A stretch of 64,000 nucleotides of DNA from Timema cristinae (taxonomy: Eukaryota > Arthropoda > Insecta > Phasmatodea > Timematidae): the NCBI GenBank assembly GCA_039000515.1, contig JBCFYV010000012.1, positions 89,620,284-89,684,283 of the forward strand, read 5' to 3'. A model generated the notes under the pieces. That model worked only from the letters and a program-made list of their open reading frames with translations. It searched no databases and was not told the DNA's origin. Both the position numbers and the translations under genes were made by a program. Shown here one piece after another: positions 46,659-58,212 of the stretch. The first letter of the stretch is position 1, and the number at the start of each line of letters is the position of its first letter.

Positions 46659-47239
46659 AGACATATATATCATGGAAGATGGAGAAGTTAGTTGATATTG
46701 TTAATATTTAGAGTTATAAATAAATTATATCTATGAACTGTAACATAATTAAATAGTGAAAGTAATTGTATATGGTATATGGAAGTATTGAACTAGCCGA
46801 CGTACAGTTTCGAACGACAGAATCATTATGATGTGCATTGTTGAGATATTTTACATTTGAACTCTTTATAAACTGACTTGATTAAAACATTTTTATTCAA
46901 CTTTTATTCATTTCAAATTGCGTTAATTACCTTAACACATCGGGAAAAAATAATCACCAGTCTTTATTATCGGGCACGAATGGTTACTTTAGACTAGGGG
47001 AAATATATCTGGTGCAGTCTGGCAATGTATTGATTTGCCGGGGTGGGGAGTTCATGGTTCGAATCTCGGCTGGTTTCCCTCCATGTGGTTAGAGTATGTC
47101 TTTCTCACTCCCTCTTACCATTCGGATTCAGGTTCATTTCTTCTAAAATAAAAACTAATACAAAACTTTTTTTTTATCATTAATGCCTTTGCTTCAGCCG
47201 GGATACAATTTTGTAAATTGTATTAATTGGTAGTAAAAT
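46659..47239. other. AT-rich spacer with a weak SINE
   Basis: A SINE-like head lies at about 46997-47090 (CATGGTTCGAATCTCGGC), with a body resembling family A (TTTCTCACTCCCTCTTACC). The rest is AT-rich. Confidence 0.4.
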
Positions 47240-47790
47240 ACACGCTTCAGTGGCCGCAGGTCTAACGCGCTACTCTCGTGTTAGACTAGATTGCCGATGA
47301 TGGAGTGATCGAGGCTTGAATCTTATCGGGTGCTATGAGAGTGGTTCTTACCAATTTAGTTTTTCACTCTCTCTCTCCCCACGCAAATGCGAATACACTT
47401 CCTATGAATACCTATAGCCTTCATCATTCCTAAAATTTATTTATTTGAGGTATTTAACGTGCACTTTCCGAACCAACTGATTTCATCAGCACACGAGAAT
47501 TTCTATGAGTGAGAATGAAATGTCATACCAATCCTTGCCGGGATAGGAATGTTCACATACCGTCCAGAGTTCTTTTACACGCTCCAATTGACATGGACCG
47601 ACGGCTTTACATCCCTTCCGGAAGGAACTGTGCTGCGGATTCTTATCGCTCAAGAAAGAGCCGTTGACCCCGGCTGGGTTTGAACCCACCACATCGGGCC
47701 TGAGGTGAGTACTTTAGCCTCTAAGACCACTTATCCCTAAAACTTTAGCGTACAACCTGAAAGAATAGGAAGACGTGGTGCGAAAATAAA
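47240..47790 (+). repeat. SINE family A carrying a SINE E copy
   Basis: Head CACGCTTCAGTGGCCGCAGG, body to 47435; after the insert the tail resumes (TTTAGCGTACAACCTGAAAG, GGAAGACGTGGTGCG). Confidence 0.85.
47436..47735 (-). repeat. SINE family E, copy 2, inserted
   Basis: About 300 bp, flanked by CCTAAAA at 47429-47435 and 47736-47742. Reversed, it starts with a tRNA-like head, contains GGGTTTGAACCCACC (as written on plus) as the B-box region, and ends in a TTTATTTATT-rich 3' end. Same family as 43008-43296. The 68-codon frame here is not a gene. Confidence 0.85.
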
Positions 47791-48015
47791 AAGTTAAAAT
47801 TTAGTGGTATAGTCATATTTCTTTTGCTTTTAATAAAGTTTAAATATAATTGTAGATTGATTTAATTATTTAATAGCGACCAACATGTTTAAAAAAAGAG
47901 CTGAAACAAGAAGATTTAGTCCCTCTCATAATCACCTCACGGATTAGTGACATAATATAAATCGCGTTTGAAAGTATTAACTAATAATCATGATAGTAAA
48001 ATAATAATAATAATC

Positions 48016-48263
48016 GACCCATCGGTGGTCGAATGTTTAACGCGCTACTCTCGTGTTAGACTATACTGCCGATGAGGAGAGATTGAGGTTTGAATTTCAG
48101 CGGGCGTACTAAGGGTGGTTTTTCTAAATTGCTTTTACACTCACCCTCCACGCAAATGAGGGTAAACTTTATCTCAAATATAACTTTCCCAATCTCTAAA
48201 ACGATTATAGTAATTAGTACGTAAGCGTATAACCCGAATGGGTATAAAACATGGTTCTAAAAC
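48016..48263 (+). repeat. SINE family A
   Basis: Head ATCGGTGGTCGAATGTTTAA, B box GAGGTTTGAATTTC, tail GTAAGCGTATAACCCGAATG. The last part of the tail is eroded. Confidence 0.85.
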
Positions 48264-48995
48264 AATTTTATTTAATTTAGTTCTTTCTTTTTCCTTTAGT
48301 AAGAATAAATAAATAATGAAATCATTAATAATAATATATAATAATTAATTCGGAGCTCACTGATTGTACGCTCTGAAACACTTTTGTGCTGTGCGTCTGA
48401 AATCTACAGCATTATAAAAAAATCTATGCCTCCTTTACAATCCCCCGGTTCGAGCCCAACTTGCCGTTAAGCGATTTAATCGTGCGTGACCTCTCGGCCA
48501 GGGACTCCAGCCTTTACAATATAGCGTCACCTCCATCTCTCCCCTCCCTTATTATCCCATAACTGTGCAAATGACGGGGAGGGATATTTATTTTCACTAT
48601 CCGGTGTAGTGGTAGCAGTGAGTGCAGCTCTATGCATCCAGTTCAGCAATTAGCGCGCGCTCATTAGTAACATTGCATGGAGCGTGAATACCAGGGAGTT
48701 ATCAGCAGCTAACTGCGTCCAGCTCGTGTTATAAGAGGAGGGTGGGGGATAAAAATGTTAACTTTGGGAAGTATGGAGATTGTCCTATACAATCCCATTA
48801 GCCGCAGAGGTTGAGGTATTTCCGTCCGTTGTGTCGTGTTTGGATCATAGACAAAGGAACAGGTAGACTGGTTCTTGGTTCCTGCACATGCATCCGAAAT
48901 TAAATCCGTGGAAGTTTTTAAGTTTAAATAGAATGAGTGCGTGAGTTGAAGTCCGTATTTTTGCAGTTTAAAAAAAAATAACAATACACTTTTTT
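48264..48995. other. Spacer with a GC-richer unique block
   Basis: 48355-48740 is clearly less AT-rich than its surroundings and has no repeat match. It includes CAGCAATTAGCGCGCGCTCA. The 91-codon minus frame at 48709-48984 is not recognisable. It may be a conserved regulatory block; this is inference. Confidence 0.35.
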
Positions 48996-49313
48996 TTAAG
49001 CTAAAATAAATTTAAATATTGCTTCAGTAGAAACGTTTTAGTTTAATTTGCTACAATCTCAACAGTTCTTGAATTTGTTTTTTCCATGGGCATGGCGGCA
49101 TAAGGCAAGACACTTTTTCGATTACAAATAAACATTCTTGTCAAATAACATGATACCTATGACAAATATTCAAGAACTAAAATATTACTTTGTGTTGCAA
49201 TTTAAACTAAAAGTATCTACCAGAGCAATATTTCAGTAATTTTGGCACAACAGTTTTTTACTATAAAAACTATAAAAATAAGGACACTAGCTCGCACCAT
49301 TTCTCATCCCACC
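48996..49313. mobile_element. Foldback MITE, decayed copy 3
   Basis: Similar in order to copies 1 and 2: AAAATAAATTTAAATATT, CAGTAGAAAC, CAACAGTTCTTGAATTTG, then ACAAATATTCAAGAAC and CTCATCCCACCTTAAG. The right end keeps CACC followed by TTAA (49314-49317). The left end is truncated by about 75 bp. Confidence 0.65.
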
Positions 49314-49317
49314 TTAA

Positions 49318-49884
49318 GGGGTCCTCCTCAGTAAGTGATAAATTTCCACACTGACATTCAGCTCTTATACAACATTTAATTCTACAATGCTTTATTTCAA
49401 AATATGGCTAACGCAAAAATAAAGTCCAAATATTACTACAAGACTTTTTTTTCATTAACAAGCTTATAGTTTGAGTTTTATAAACAGGAAAAAAATGTAT
49501 GGAAATGTGACATTATCTAGTTTTCAACAACCTTTTGAGCATATTCGCGGAGCTATGAGGCCAGGCTGATTAAAAAAAAAAGGCCCTAGGCTTAGCCCTA
49601 CTTTAACAATACAGTATTTTTTTATAGGCTCAAAAAAGAAAACTGTAAAATATTTGAGAACTGGCAGCGAGCTTTCCTCTGTACTTTGAGATAAGAAGTT
49701 TCGAAATTTTATTTCCCCTCTTGCTTTATGATATGACAAAGGGTGGTTGTAGGATAGGGCTGACAGGGAGTATAAGCTTATACCAAATAGAGAAGTATTT
49801 TCAGAAAATCACACAGACTATTGTATTTTATGACGTGTGGCCTAACAACGATTTATACTTTTTCGCTGACCAAGGCAGCCCACC
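49318..49884. other. AT-rich intron
   Basis: No structure beyond homopolymers. The frames at 49524-49739 and 49721-49996 are not recognisable. Confidence 0.4.
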
Positions 49885-50265
49885 TTTTCATGCACTTTTT
49901 GAGCCAACTTATTATATCAGCACGCGACTTACAAACAAACTTAATTCTATAGTAGACCAAATACCTGATTCCTGGGCCGTTAATTCACCATTGTGAAAGG
50001 TGATGCACCAATTTCACCACTAATACATACTCTATAAATTAATGATGAGAATCGAAACCAGGGCCTTTGGCTCAATAGGTAGCATGTCTCTCTACTGAGA
50101 AAAGAGTCCCAGATTTATTTCTCGACATGGCTGAAAAAGTATCATTGATGAAATGTGGTTTTTCCCGTTAATAGTAATGAATTAACGGCCGGTGGTTAGA
50201 TGTTGTGTCATTTCTAGATTTAAGTTAGTTCATAAGTCATATTCTGATTTATATAATCATTCGGT
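49885..50265. repeat. Head-to-head pair of SINE D copies sharing one head
   Basis: Left part (49885-50060) is a minus-strand D body (GCACTTTTTGAGCCAACTTA, CACCATTGTGAAAGG). Right part (50063-50265) is a plus-strand D copy (B-box region GTCCCAGATTTATTTC, GAATTAACGGCCGGTGG, GTCATATTCTGATTT). Both use the same tRNA-like centre, TTTGGCTCAATAGGTAGCAT. Confidence 0.7.
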
Positions 50266-50893
50266 CCAGAAAGTGCACGTTGAATATCTAAAATAAATGA
50301 AAAATGAATAATTTAAAGAAATAAGCCTGTTTGAGTTAATTAGTCAAAAATTACTTACTTATTTAGCTATGGTTTTGAATAAGTGATCATATTTAACATG
50401 ATATATTAAAACAATATTATTTTAAATTAATCAGATAGATATAGGCCTACAATTTTCTGTTGGTGTTATCGATTGCAACTTTCCTTTCGGATACCACAGC
50501 AAGTAAGTGAACAAACAGTTCAATTTGTATGACCCGCCGTCCGGACATTAAGACTACACACTTCACTGTCACCGAACTTTTCATCAAGATATTTTTATTA
50601 TCATAGAAGGACAAATATTAGTATAATAACATTTTGTGTCATATATTTGTAACATGTAATGAAATAATCTCCCAAATTAGTCAGAAAATACAAACAAAAT
50701 ATTATTTATTTTTATATTTACAAAAATAATAACAAATCCCTTTAGTATTTTACTGACAAGTTGGTGAAAAAAAAGTATTAATCACTTTGTATGGATTTTA
50801 CGTAATTGACATTGACAAGAAAAATACATGTAGGGTCTATACAACATAAAAGATCGGCTATAGACTGGAAATGTTTTGAAAAAATAATAATAA
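50266..50893. other. AT-rich intron
   Basis: No repeat or exon recognised. Confidence 0.4.
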
Positions 50894-51127
50894 TACCCGC
50901 TTCGGTGGCTGTGTGGTCTAAGCCGTAACTCTCGAAATAAACTAGGCTGCCGATGATGGGTAGATTGGGGTTCGATCCTGGTCGGGTATACTGAATGAAT
51001 TTCAACTTGCCGTCCATGAAAGTGCAGGTACACGTCTTATAAATTCAACCTTACTAATCCCGCACTCATTTATAGTAAGTAGTATATAAGCGTATATCCC
51101 GAACGAGTAGTAAGACACGGTGCTAAC
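50894..51127 (+). repeat. SINE family A
   Basis: Head CGCTTCGGTGGCTGTGTGG, B box GGGGTTCGATCCTGG, tail TATATCCCGAACGAGTAG, AAGACACGGTGCTAAC. Confidence 0.88.
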
Positions 51128-51247
51128 AAAAAATTAAAATAATAATAAGAGTAGAGGTAATAATCTTACTAATTTGGATTATAATAATAATAATTATTAT
51201 TATTATGGTAATCTAATAATTATGATTGTGATACAAACACATCCTTA

Positions 51248-51476
51248 TCGGTGGGAACGGTATCTAGCTCATTTAATTTTGTTTTGGGGTGAAAGGGAGG
51301 TTGGGGTTCCAATCCTGACCGGGTGGGCTGAGTTTTATTACAAATATAATTTCCTACTATTCCTCCATGCGAGTATATTGCTTCTAAATTTTACCTTTCC
51401 TAATTCCTAAAATATCAGCGTTAATAAACATATATGCGTGACACCCACGAGGCTAGCAGGACGTGGCGGGGGAAAA
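51248..51476 (+). repeat. SINE family A, diverged
   Basis: Head TATCGGTGGGAACGGTATCT, B box GGGGTTCCAATCCTG, body, eroded tail (GTGACACCCACGAGGCTAGC, GGACGTGGCGGGG). It ends about 30 bp from the donor of the neurexin exon at 51511. Confidence 0.75.
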
Positions 51477-51510
51477 TTAATTACCACACCATCATTACGT
51501 CATCACTTAC

Positions 51511-51618
51511 GTGGGAAGTGCTGGCCCCACTGCTGTACATGAGGAGCCCGTTAGGTTCGTTGGTTCGGATCTTGAACGAGATGGAGCTCGTCTTGGTCGA
51601 CCCTAAAGATGGCAGCAC
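51511..51618 (-). CDS. Nrx-1: Neurexin exon, N-terminal part of LNS3
   Basis: This 108-bp minus-strand exon (36 codons, phase 0 at both ends) lies between an acceptor (TTGTTCTTGCAG, ending at 51619) and a donor (GTAAGT, 51510-51505). It reads VLPSLGSTKTSSISFKIRTN, then EPNGLLMYSSGASTSH. The SISFKIRTNEPNGLLMYSSG motif is the first strand pair of an LNS domain. It aligns with [20 protein letters not shown] of human NRXN1 LNS3. The last codon is His, as in human GKPRH, just before the insert of alternative splice site 3. Joined to 17767-17959 it continues directly into ADFFAFEL, with no insert. The preceding exon must lie further right, past 51.6 kb; I could not find it. Confidence 0.92.
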
Positions 51619-51629
51619 CTGCAAGAACA

Positions 51630-53635
51630 AAATCAACCGATACATTTCTAGAGCAACAAAGTCAACAGCCCTCTGTAATCAGCCTGGAAAAGAAACCCAA
51701 CAGAAAGTTACTATTGTGAATTTCGAGAGAAATGTAATTCAATTCAATTTATAAATAGAGATATTTCATTCTTCATAAAATTGCTTTTAAAGCTCACTTG
51801 AAAAAGAAATGAAGCAACCAATGTTAAACTAATTAAATGGCAGTTTACCTACCTCACGCATAGATTACTTTAAAAAATATATAAAACCACTCAAATATAA
51901 TATTTTATCCACTAGAAAAAACTAGAATCCCCGTTAAACGATATTTGTTTGTTTTGACAAAAAAAAAAAAAAAGTGTGATAACTCGCACAGCAAAACGTG
52001 CTAATACTGAATTCTTGAGTCAGCGCTGTACAAACTTGTTTTTGCCCTGTTCACACGGGCGATGCTACCATATTTAATTAAGTACAAATCAATTAATATT
52101 ACCATGTGTATGAACTGTTATTAAGGCTTGGTAGTTGCATAGGTAATGATTTTTTAGAAATGTTCAAGTACAGACGCATGCTCAGAAGAAATTCAAGTCA
52201 TCTTATAATTATCAATTTAAACAGTGATTTTATTATCTTTCATACATAAGTAATATTTTAAAAAAATAACGTTTAAAGAGAATTGGTTTAAGTAAAAATA
52301 ATTTTATTTTTATTGGTCACAATAACTATTTAAATAAACAAAAGATTCACACAATGATTTTGTGAATGCGCGTTGCAAATTTCATGGTGACCAATTAGCT
52401 GGTAATTTCATGACGGTGGCTATGGTTACTTCACTACAAGTTTATTTACTGAATTAAGAACGAATACATTACTTGTATGTACGGGGACTTACATTTTAAA
52501 TTGAAAACAAATCCTCTCTTATGAAGATGTCATCCATTGGTGCACCCAGAAATTAACTTGTGGAAGAGGAAGAGGGAATTGAGTATACATTGAGTCGAAG
52601 CTATTGTTTATGTACTTTTAAGTTTTAAACAATGGGAAATTTTAAGATCTTTTTAACAGAAATAAAATGATTATCTTTAGACTATCATGCCATAAGCTTT
52701 CTCTTAAATTATAGCTTATACATTTGACACATCTTTTGTTTTCAATAAATAATAATACAAAATTTGTTTTGAAATGTATTTACATCATTTGAAAATTGAG
52801 ATCTTTGTAGATGAAGGAATGATAAAAAATGACCCACTTGTTATTCCCTACCCCCACTTTTTGGGTGCGTTTGCATGGAACAAAGCTTGTCCTGCTAAAC
52901 ACTATGTATATGCCAATACAGTGGGCATTATTTGAAAAAAAAGTATCCATTAATGACTTAAGAACACGGTAGGAAGCATATCTTAGATAACAAAAACCCT
53001 ATTTTTATTTAACATTGATAGCATTTTGACAGTATTGCTTGGTATTGATAATATATATCAAAAGTGACAGCTACAGAGCACATGATTCGACGTGTAAATA
53101 AGGCTTTATGAAAAAATGACCGTTTCAAGGGGTTTGTGTGTTTTATAAGTTCAAACCTCCCCCAAAAGTTTTATTACCAGGGCCTGGATTTTGATTACTT
53201 AAAAATGATCAAAAATGACCTATACATTTACCTAAAACTTCTAAGCAAATAACTTAACATTTTCAAAAAATTACCTAAAAATATGAACAAAGAGTCGTAA
53301 TAAAAGCGCATGACTAAATCCAACACTCACTTTACAAAATTAAAAGATACATAAAAAAATAATGCAATGAAAGGTTTTTAACAACTAAACTCTGGCATTC
53401 TGATAAATATAATATTGTTTTAAAAATATTCGCTCCAGAAGTAAGCAAAAAGGATTTAAAGTTAATAGTCGATAAAATCTTCTCATTCCAACAGCTTTTT
53501 ATTGAAAATATTCATGCATTTATAAAATATCAATGGTAGTATACTTATTCAACACGAATGCCTAAAAATAAATCAAAAATGCCTAAAATGAATCAAAAAC
53601 ACCAATAAATGCTTAAACATTAATCTAAAATGAGG
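51630..53635. other. AT-rich intron
   Basis: A short block at 52046 (CCCTGTTCACACGGGCGATGC) resembles Harbinger-type ends, but no partner was found. No other structure. Confidence 0.4.
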
Positions 53636-53735
53636 NNNNNNNNNNNNNNNNNNNNNNNNNNNNNNNNNNNNNNNNNNNNNNNNNNNNNNNNNNNNNNNNN
53701 NNNNNNNNNNNNNNNNNNNNNNNNNNNNNNNNNNN
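53636..53735. other. Assembly gap, 100 N
   Basis: Exactly 100 N, the usual placeholder of unknown length. Distances and order across it are not proven. Confidence 0.99.
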
Positions 53736-54743
53736 AAATTATATATTTTTATAAGCCTTTATTTACTTGTATCGTAACTTTGTGTAACTTACCATAGGAG
53801 TTCTATTAAAATTCAAATCTACCATTTGTATGTTACAAGATTTCAGATATTTGTTTTAATTTATTTTGTGTAGATCTGGAAGGGGTACGCGCGCGACTCC
53901 TGAAAGTGAGGGAAACGCTGATTTAAGGGAATAAGATAGTGAGGGTAATTCAGGGCTAGATCAACGATCAAGAAATTAAGAGATAAGACATGAATGTTTG
54001 TGGTTCACACATTAAAGTTTTATATTTAATTATTCACTATTGAAACAACATGGCAATAATTCTAGTTAATCATAAAATCTGGTGGCAGATTCTACTAATG
54101 GAGAGTTGTTGAAATTATAAAATGTGTCAAGTCATTTTAATACTATTATTAAAACATTTTAATTAAAATTAATAACGTTCAAACCAATTATATAAATTAA
54201 TTAAAATACATCAACAAAATTAGAATGATGTGACATTAAATACAAAACAAGCCAAATTCCAATTAACGGTTTCTACAAACAGTGTTCATAGGAAAAGGCT
54301 TTCATAAAATAGGAACATATATTTTTTTGGCCAACTTTTCTAATATTTTACTATATTAACAGTATTATTATTTTATAGCTATTCATAATATCGAGTTAAA
54401 GCTACATCTTATGATCATATAGCTTGACCTATGAATATGTGAAAATATGTCAAAAATTTTATTGAAATTTCTGATGGTTTAAAATAATCATTTTGTATTT
54501 AGCAGTAGTTAAGAATATAAAGTATTATTACTTCCAAAAATATCTTGTAGTTTATACCTCACAAACGACTCCTATTCGACTTATTATGAATCATTACATA
54601 ATATTGTTTTGATTAATTTCTTGAGCACAGTTGCATAGTTTAATATAATCAACCATTTATAAATATATTCATTATATGTTATTTTGTCTGGCTTTAAAAA
54701 ATGTCAAAATAGCACAATTTAGTAAAGCCAGGCTCAGCAACAC
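53736..54743. other. AT-rich DNA, no gene
   Basis: Nothing recognised. Confidence 0.4.
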
Positions 54744-54751
54744 CTCTAGAT

Positions 54752-55383
54752 CAGTGGTTCCCAAACTCCATTAACTTACGACAAACTTAAATTCAGATAC
54801 AAGTTTTATGTTTTCTTTTATAAAATGCCAAAAATATATTGTTTTTTTAATAGATCTTACACACATTTAGTTTTGTATTTTTTCATTCAAACATTGAAAG
54901 TATTAGTAAACTATAATAACATATATTATTAAGGGTATAATCATATTTTGTAGCTTGTCAGTTTTCATCTTTCCAAGAAGATGATTTAATACACTATACA
55001 TTTTGTTGATTGGATTCAGAAAGTGAATAGATCTTTGGATAAAACCAGGCCACTTCTAGTCTTAGAATTTTAACGCAAAATATGTTTATAAAGTCTATAT
55101 ATAAACACAAGTTATTAAAACAAACAGTCCTTAAAATTTATTGTCGTGAAAGGCATAATATTTTCCCTACTTGGTCTGTTTGTATGAACACTCAGGATGC
55201 ACTTAAAAATAAAACAAATATGGCTAACCTGCTTCGAGAAGAAATATATATTCCAATACTCACTTGACAAAACAAGTTCTATTGAACAAATTAAATAACT
55301 AGTCACATACAATCTACGCAACCCTCCAAAAATGTGCGACCCCGGCCCTTTGGTGTGGCGCAGACACAGTTTGGAAGCCGCTG
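54752..55383. mobile_element. hAT-like MITE, 632 bp
   Basis: Left end CAGTGGTTCCCAAACTCC, reversed right end CAGCGGCTTCCAAACTGT. Flanks CTCTAGAT (54744-54751) and CTCTAGAG (55384-55391) differ at one base, an 8-bp duplication. No transposase; the frames inside are short. Confidence 0.85.
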
Positions 55384-55391
55384 CTCTAGAG

Positions 55392-55994
55392 TCTAGACTC
55401 TATATCATCCCACAGTTGCCAACATTGAACTAAGACATTGTTTCGAACTGCTAGGATACAAGCTTGTGCAGAGAATGTTCCCACTACTGTGCATAATACC
55501 ACGAGTGACAGACTTATTACTCCTAGACTGCGCATCAAATCTCCATCCAGCAGAATTGACATGTACTGCAGCCTACAGCACTGCCTTAAATATTGTCACG
55601 ACCACAAAATGCTATTGGTCACATCTGATGCAGGGGAATGTTAAAGAGGGGAGGAGGAGGTGGCTACGCATGCGTTTCTAGTATTATTAATAAGTCTGAG
55701 AAGTGCAGTGACTCAAATGACATCACAACAACCAAATATGTTAGTCGCAGCTAGCTAGAGCTGTGGAAGACATGCGCAGTCTAGGAGAGTGGGTAATAGG
55801 TATATTTTACAATTATTTGGATACGTGCTAGGCCAGGTATCTCATTTGACACCAGATACATCTTTCATTAACATTCTAAATGCTAATGTTAAATTAGAAC
55901 ATCATTCTCAGTGTCTTCAATCCAATTCAAGTTACTATTCATTTGAAGAATAATTGATAAACTGGACCTGTGGGTAGAGTTCCTTGACCTTGAT
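55392..55994. other. Unassigned stretch with short frames
   Basis: Overlapping plus-strand frames at 55438-55681 lack recognisable motifs. No repeat match. Confidence 0.35.
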
Positions 55995-56197
55995 GCAAGA
56001 TGCTGGATTATTATTATTTATTATTTTATTATTATATTATTATTATTATTATTATTATTAGCACCACGTCTTACTACCCGTTCGGGTTATACGCACTTAC
56101 GCTAATGTGTAGTGGTAGGGTGATTGTGAGATGAAATGGAGGACCTACAGTTTAACGAGGAATCCGAACCACGGTGGAGGCCTGGCAAGATGCTGGA
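55995..56197 (-). repeat. SINE family B, 5'-truncated, young insertion
   Basis: The body lies at 56008-56184 with a long TAA-type run at its 3' end. A perfect 13-bp duplication, GCAAGATGCTGGA, is at 55995-56007 and 56185-56197. Confidence 0.9.
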
Positions 56198-57554
56198 GAT
56201 CGATGCTAAGTGACTGTATTGGGGATGATTTTTCTAAAATGTGGTGTCTAAATCTTAATATATAACTTAAGTGAATATTGACTGAAGTTATTTATAAATT
56301 TGCCATCCTAATTCTGTTTCCTTAGATTTTATAGTGATGTCGTGAAGTAACCAATACATTCGCCCTTAAGTGTAGGTGTGGTAATGAAATAACAATACAA
56401 ATAAACTATCTCAAGAACGAAGCTGTCAGTTGGAAAATCTATGAAACATGGAGGGTGGGTGGCAGTATTTCAGGTGCAAGTCCATAGAAACATACATACG
56501 TGTAAGATGCACACAAGCAAGCAAGATATTCCGACAAAAACAAGCTCCACTCGATGATCCCGGGGGTATTTAACGTTATAGGGAGTATTGGGGTTAAATG
56601 CAACTATTACGCTCATTATAAGTATGAACAATTTGATTGCTCTTCATTAATTACATTTTTTGTGTTGTAAATTGTGATTTAATGATAGCTATACTAGTCA
56701 ATGATTTCACACGCCCATCACACACACTGCCTCAACCTATTAGTGAAGACTGATCCTGAGGACAGTGAAAATCATAAACAGCCCAGTGCGCCAGGTCAAA
56801 AGCCCAGGCTTGGTTTCCATGTCCAGCGGTAATTACCATTTATATTTAATTTTAATTTAAAAAACCTTGATTTGCTATTTATGCCAGATAATCTTATTTG
56901 GATACAATTTATTTAAGAATAATATCCACGCCACAGAAGTTTATTATCATTCATAGCAATTTTTTTGCTTTCCAAGAAAATATTTGAGTACTTACACTTA
57001 GGTTTTTTTTCTTCTAAATGATGTACAGCCTTTAACCAAATCTTATTCCTATAACTTGGCTTCTATGTTGAAAAGTTAGAAGTACTGTACTAAGTTGAGT
57101 TTGTGGGTTGACATAAACTTGTGCTTAGAAAGTGAACCTCAACCCTCATTCCCATTTTCCCTGTTAACGTTTTCTTGAGCTTATCGGGAAGTGGTGGCTC
57201 ATGGGTTGTTGCTTAGATTGTACTAGTAAGCTGTGTCCTCAATGCAGTAACAAACTAGTCATTTAAAGCCATATATTCATTTTAAATTAAGTGAAAAATG
57301 ACAACCTGAGTTCAGGAATCGAACCCTTGACCTCTGACTTTACACGCACATGATGCTTGACGAACAAGGATGGCTCAGTGGTAGGTCAAACTGATCCTGT
57401 GGATAATAACCATCACGTATAATCTCTTAATACATTTGTTTATGATATTATTACGAGTGTGGTTGGTCAAGTGGATGATGAGAGGGGGAGAACATTTTAC
57501 TAGTACAATCGCGCCTGGCAGCAATCCACGAGCCTCCCCTGCTCTAGGATATCA
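56198..57554. other. Weak repeat traces, no gene
   Basis: A SINE-like minus head lies at about 57300-57360 (GAATCGAACCCTTGACC). The rest is unremarkable. Confidence 0.35.
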
Positions 57555-57830
57555 GTCATGGTTGGGGGCATTTGGACGTGGTACGTAGATAAACCCATGT
57601 CTGGAAGATCTGGGTTTAGCTCCCAGTGAGGCTTGAAATTTGACCCCAGGTGCTTGTATGTTAAGTGCCATTGATAAATTGGGAGCTTGCCTCAGTACGG
57701 AATAGCCCACCCTGCGGTGCAGTCGTGTTCTAATGAAGTGGTGCAGTTGATGGTGGTATTCGAAGGTGCCCGAGACTCCATTTTACTGTAGCTGGAGGGA
57801 TCGTTATATCTTTCTTCTGTGCTGGGGACT
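57555..57830 (+). repeat. SINE-like repeat of another type
   Basis: GGACGTGGTACGTAGATAAA with a B-box-like TGGGTTTAGCTCCCAGTG, followed by about 200 bp that match none of families A to E. A single copy, so the call is tentative. Confidence 0.4.
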
Positions 57831-58212
57831 TAAGCTTTTTCATAAAACTATAAATGAGGCGCAGAAGAACAAAAACTAGGTATTGACAAGTTTAGTTGCA
57901 CAGTTACAAGTTCCTGTTTGTCCATGAATCAGGAGCGATTGACGTTCAATTCAAAAAGGAGATCAATGGTTCATTCAAGATATAGAAACTGGTTTGTTAA
58001 ATTATTGATTGGACATCTTGTAAAAAAATATTGCAATATAGTCCCTCCTATTTTTGTTCTATAAGAAATGATATGCCAGAGAAAATTAATATAGTACTTG
58101 TCTTGATATACTCTCGAGAATTCAGCAATAGAAAAGCTGTGATCAAGTTATTTTATTTCCCTTACAAATATATTATCAATTTCACTTTATTTAAACATTA
58201 TTTTTCACCCGT

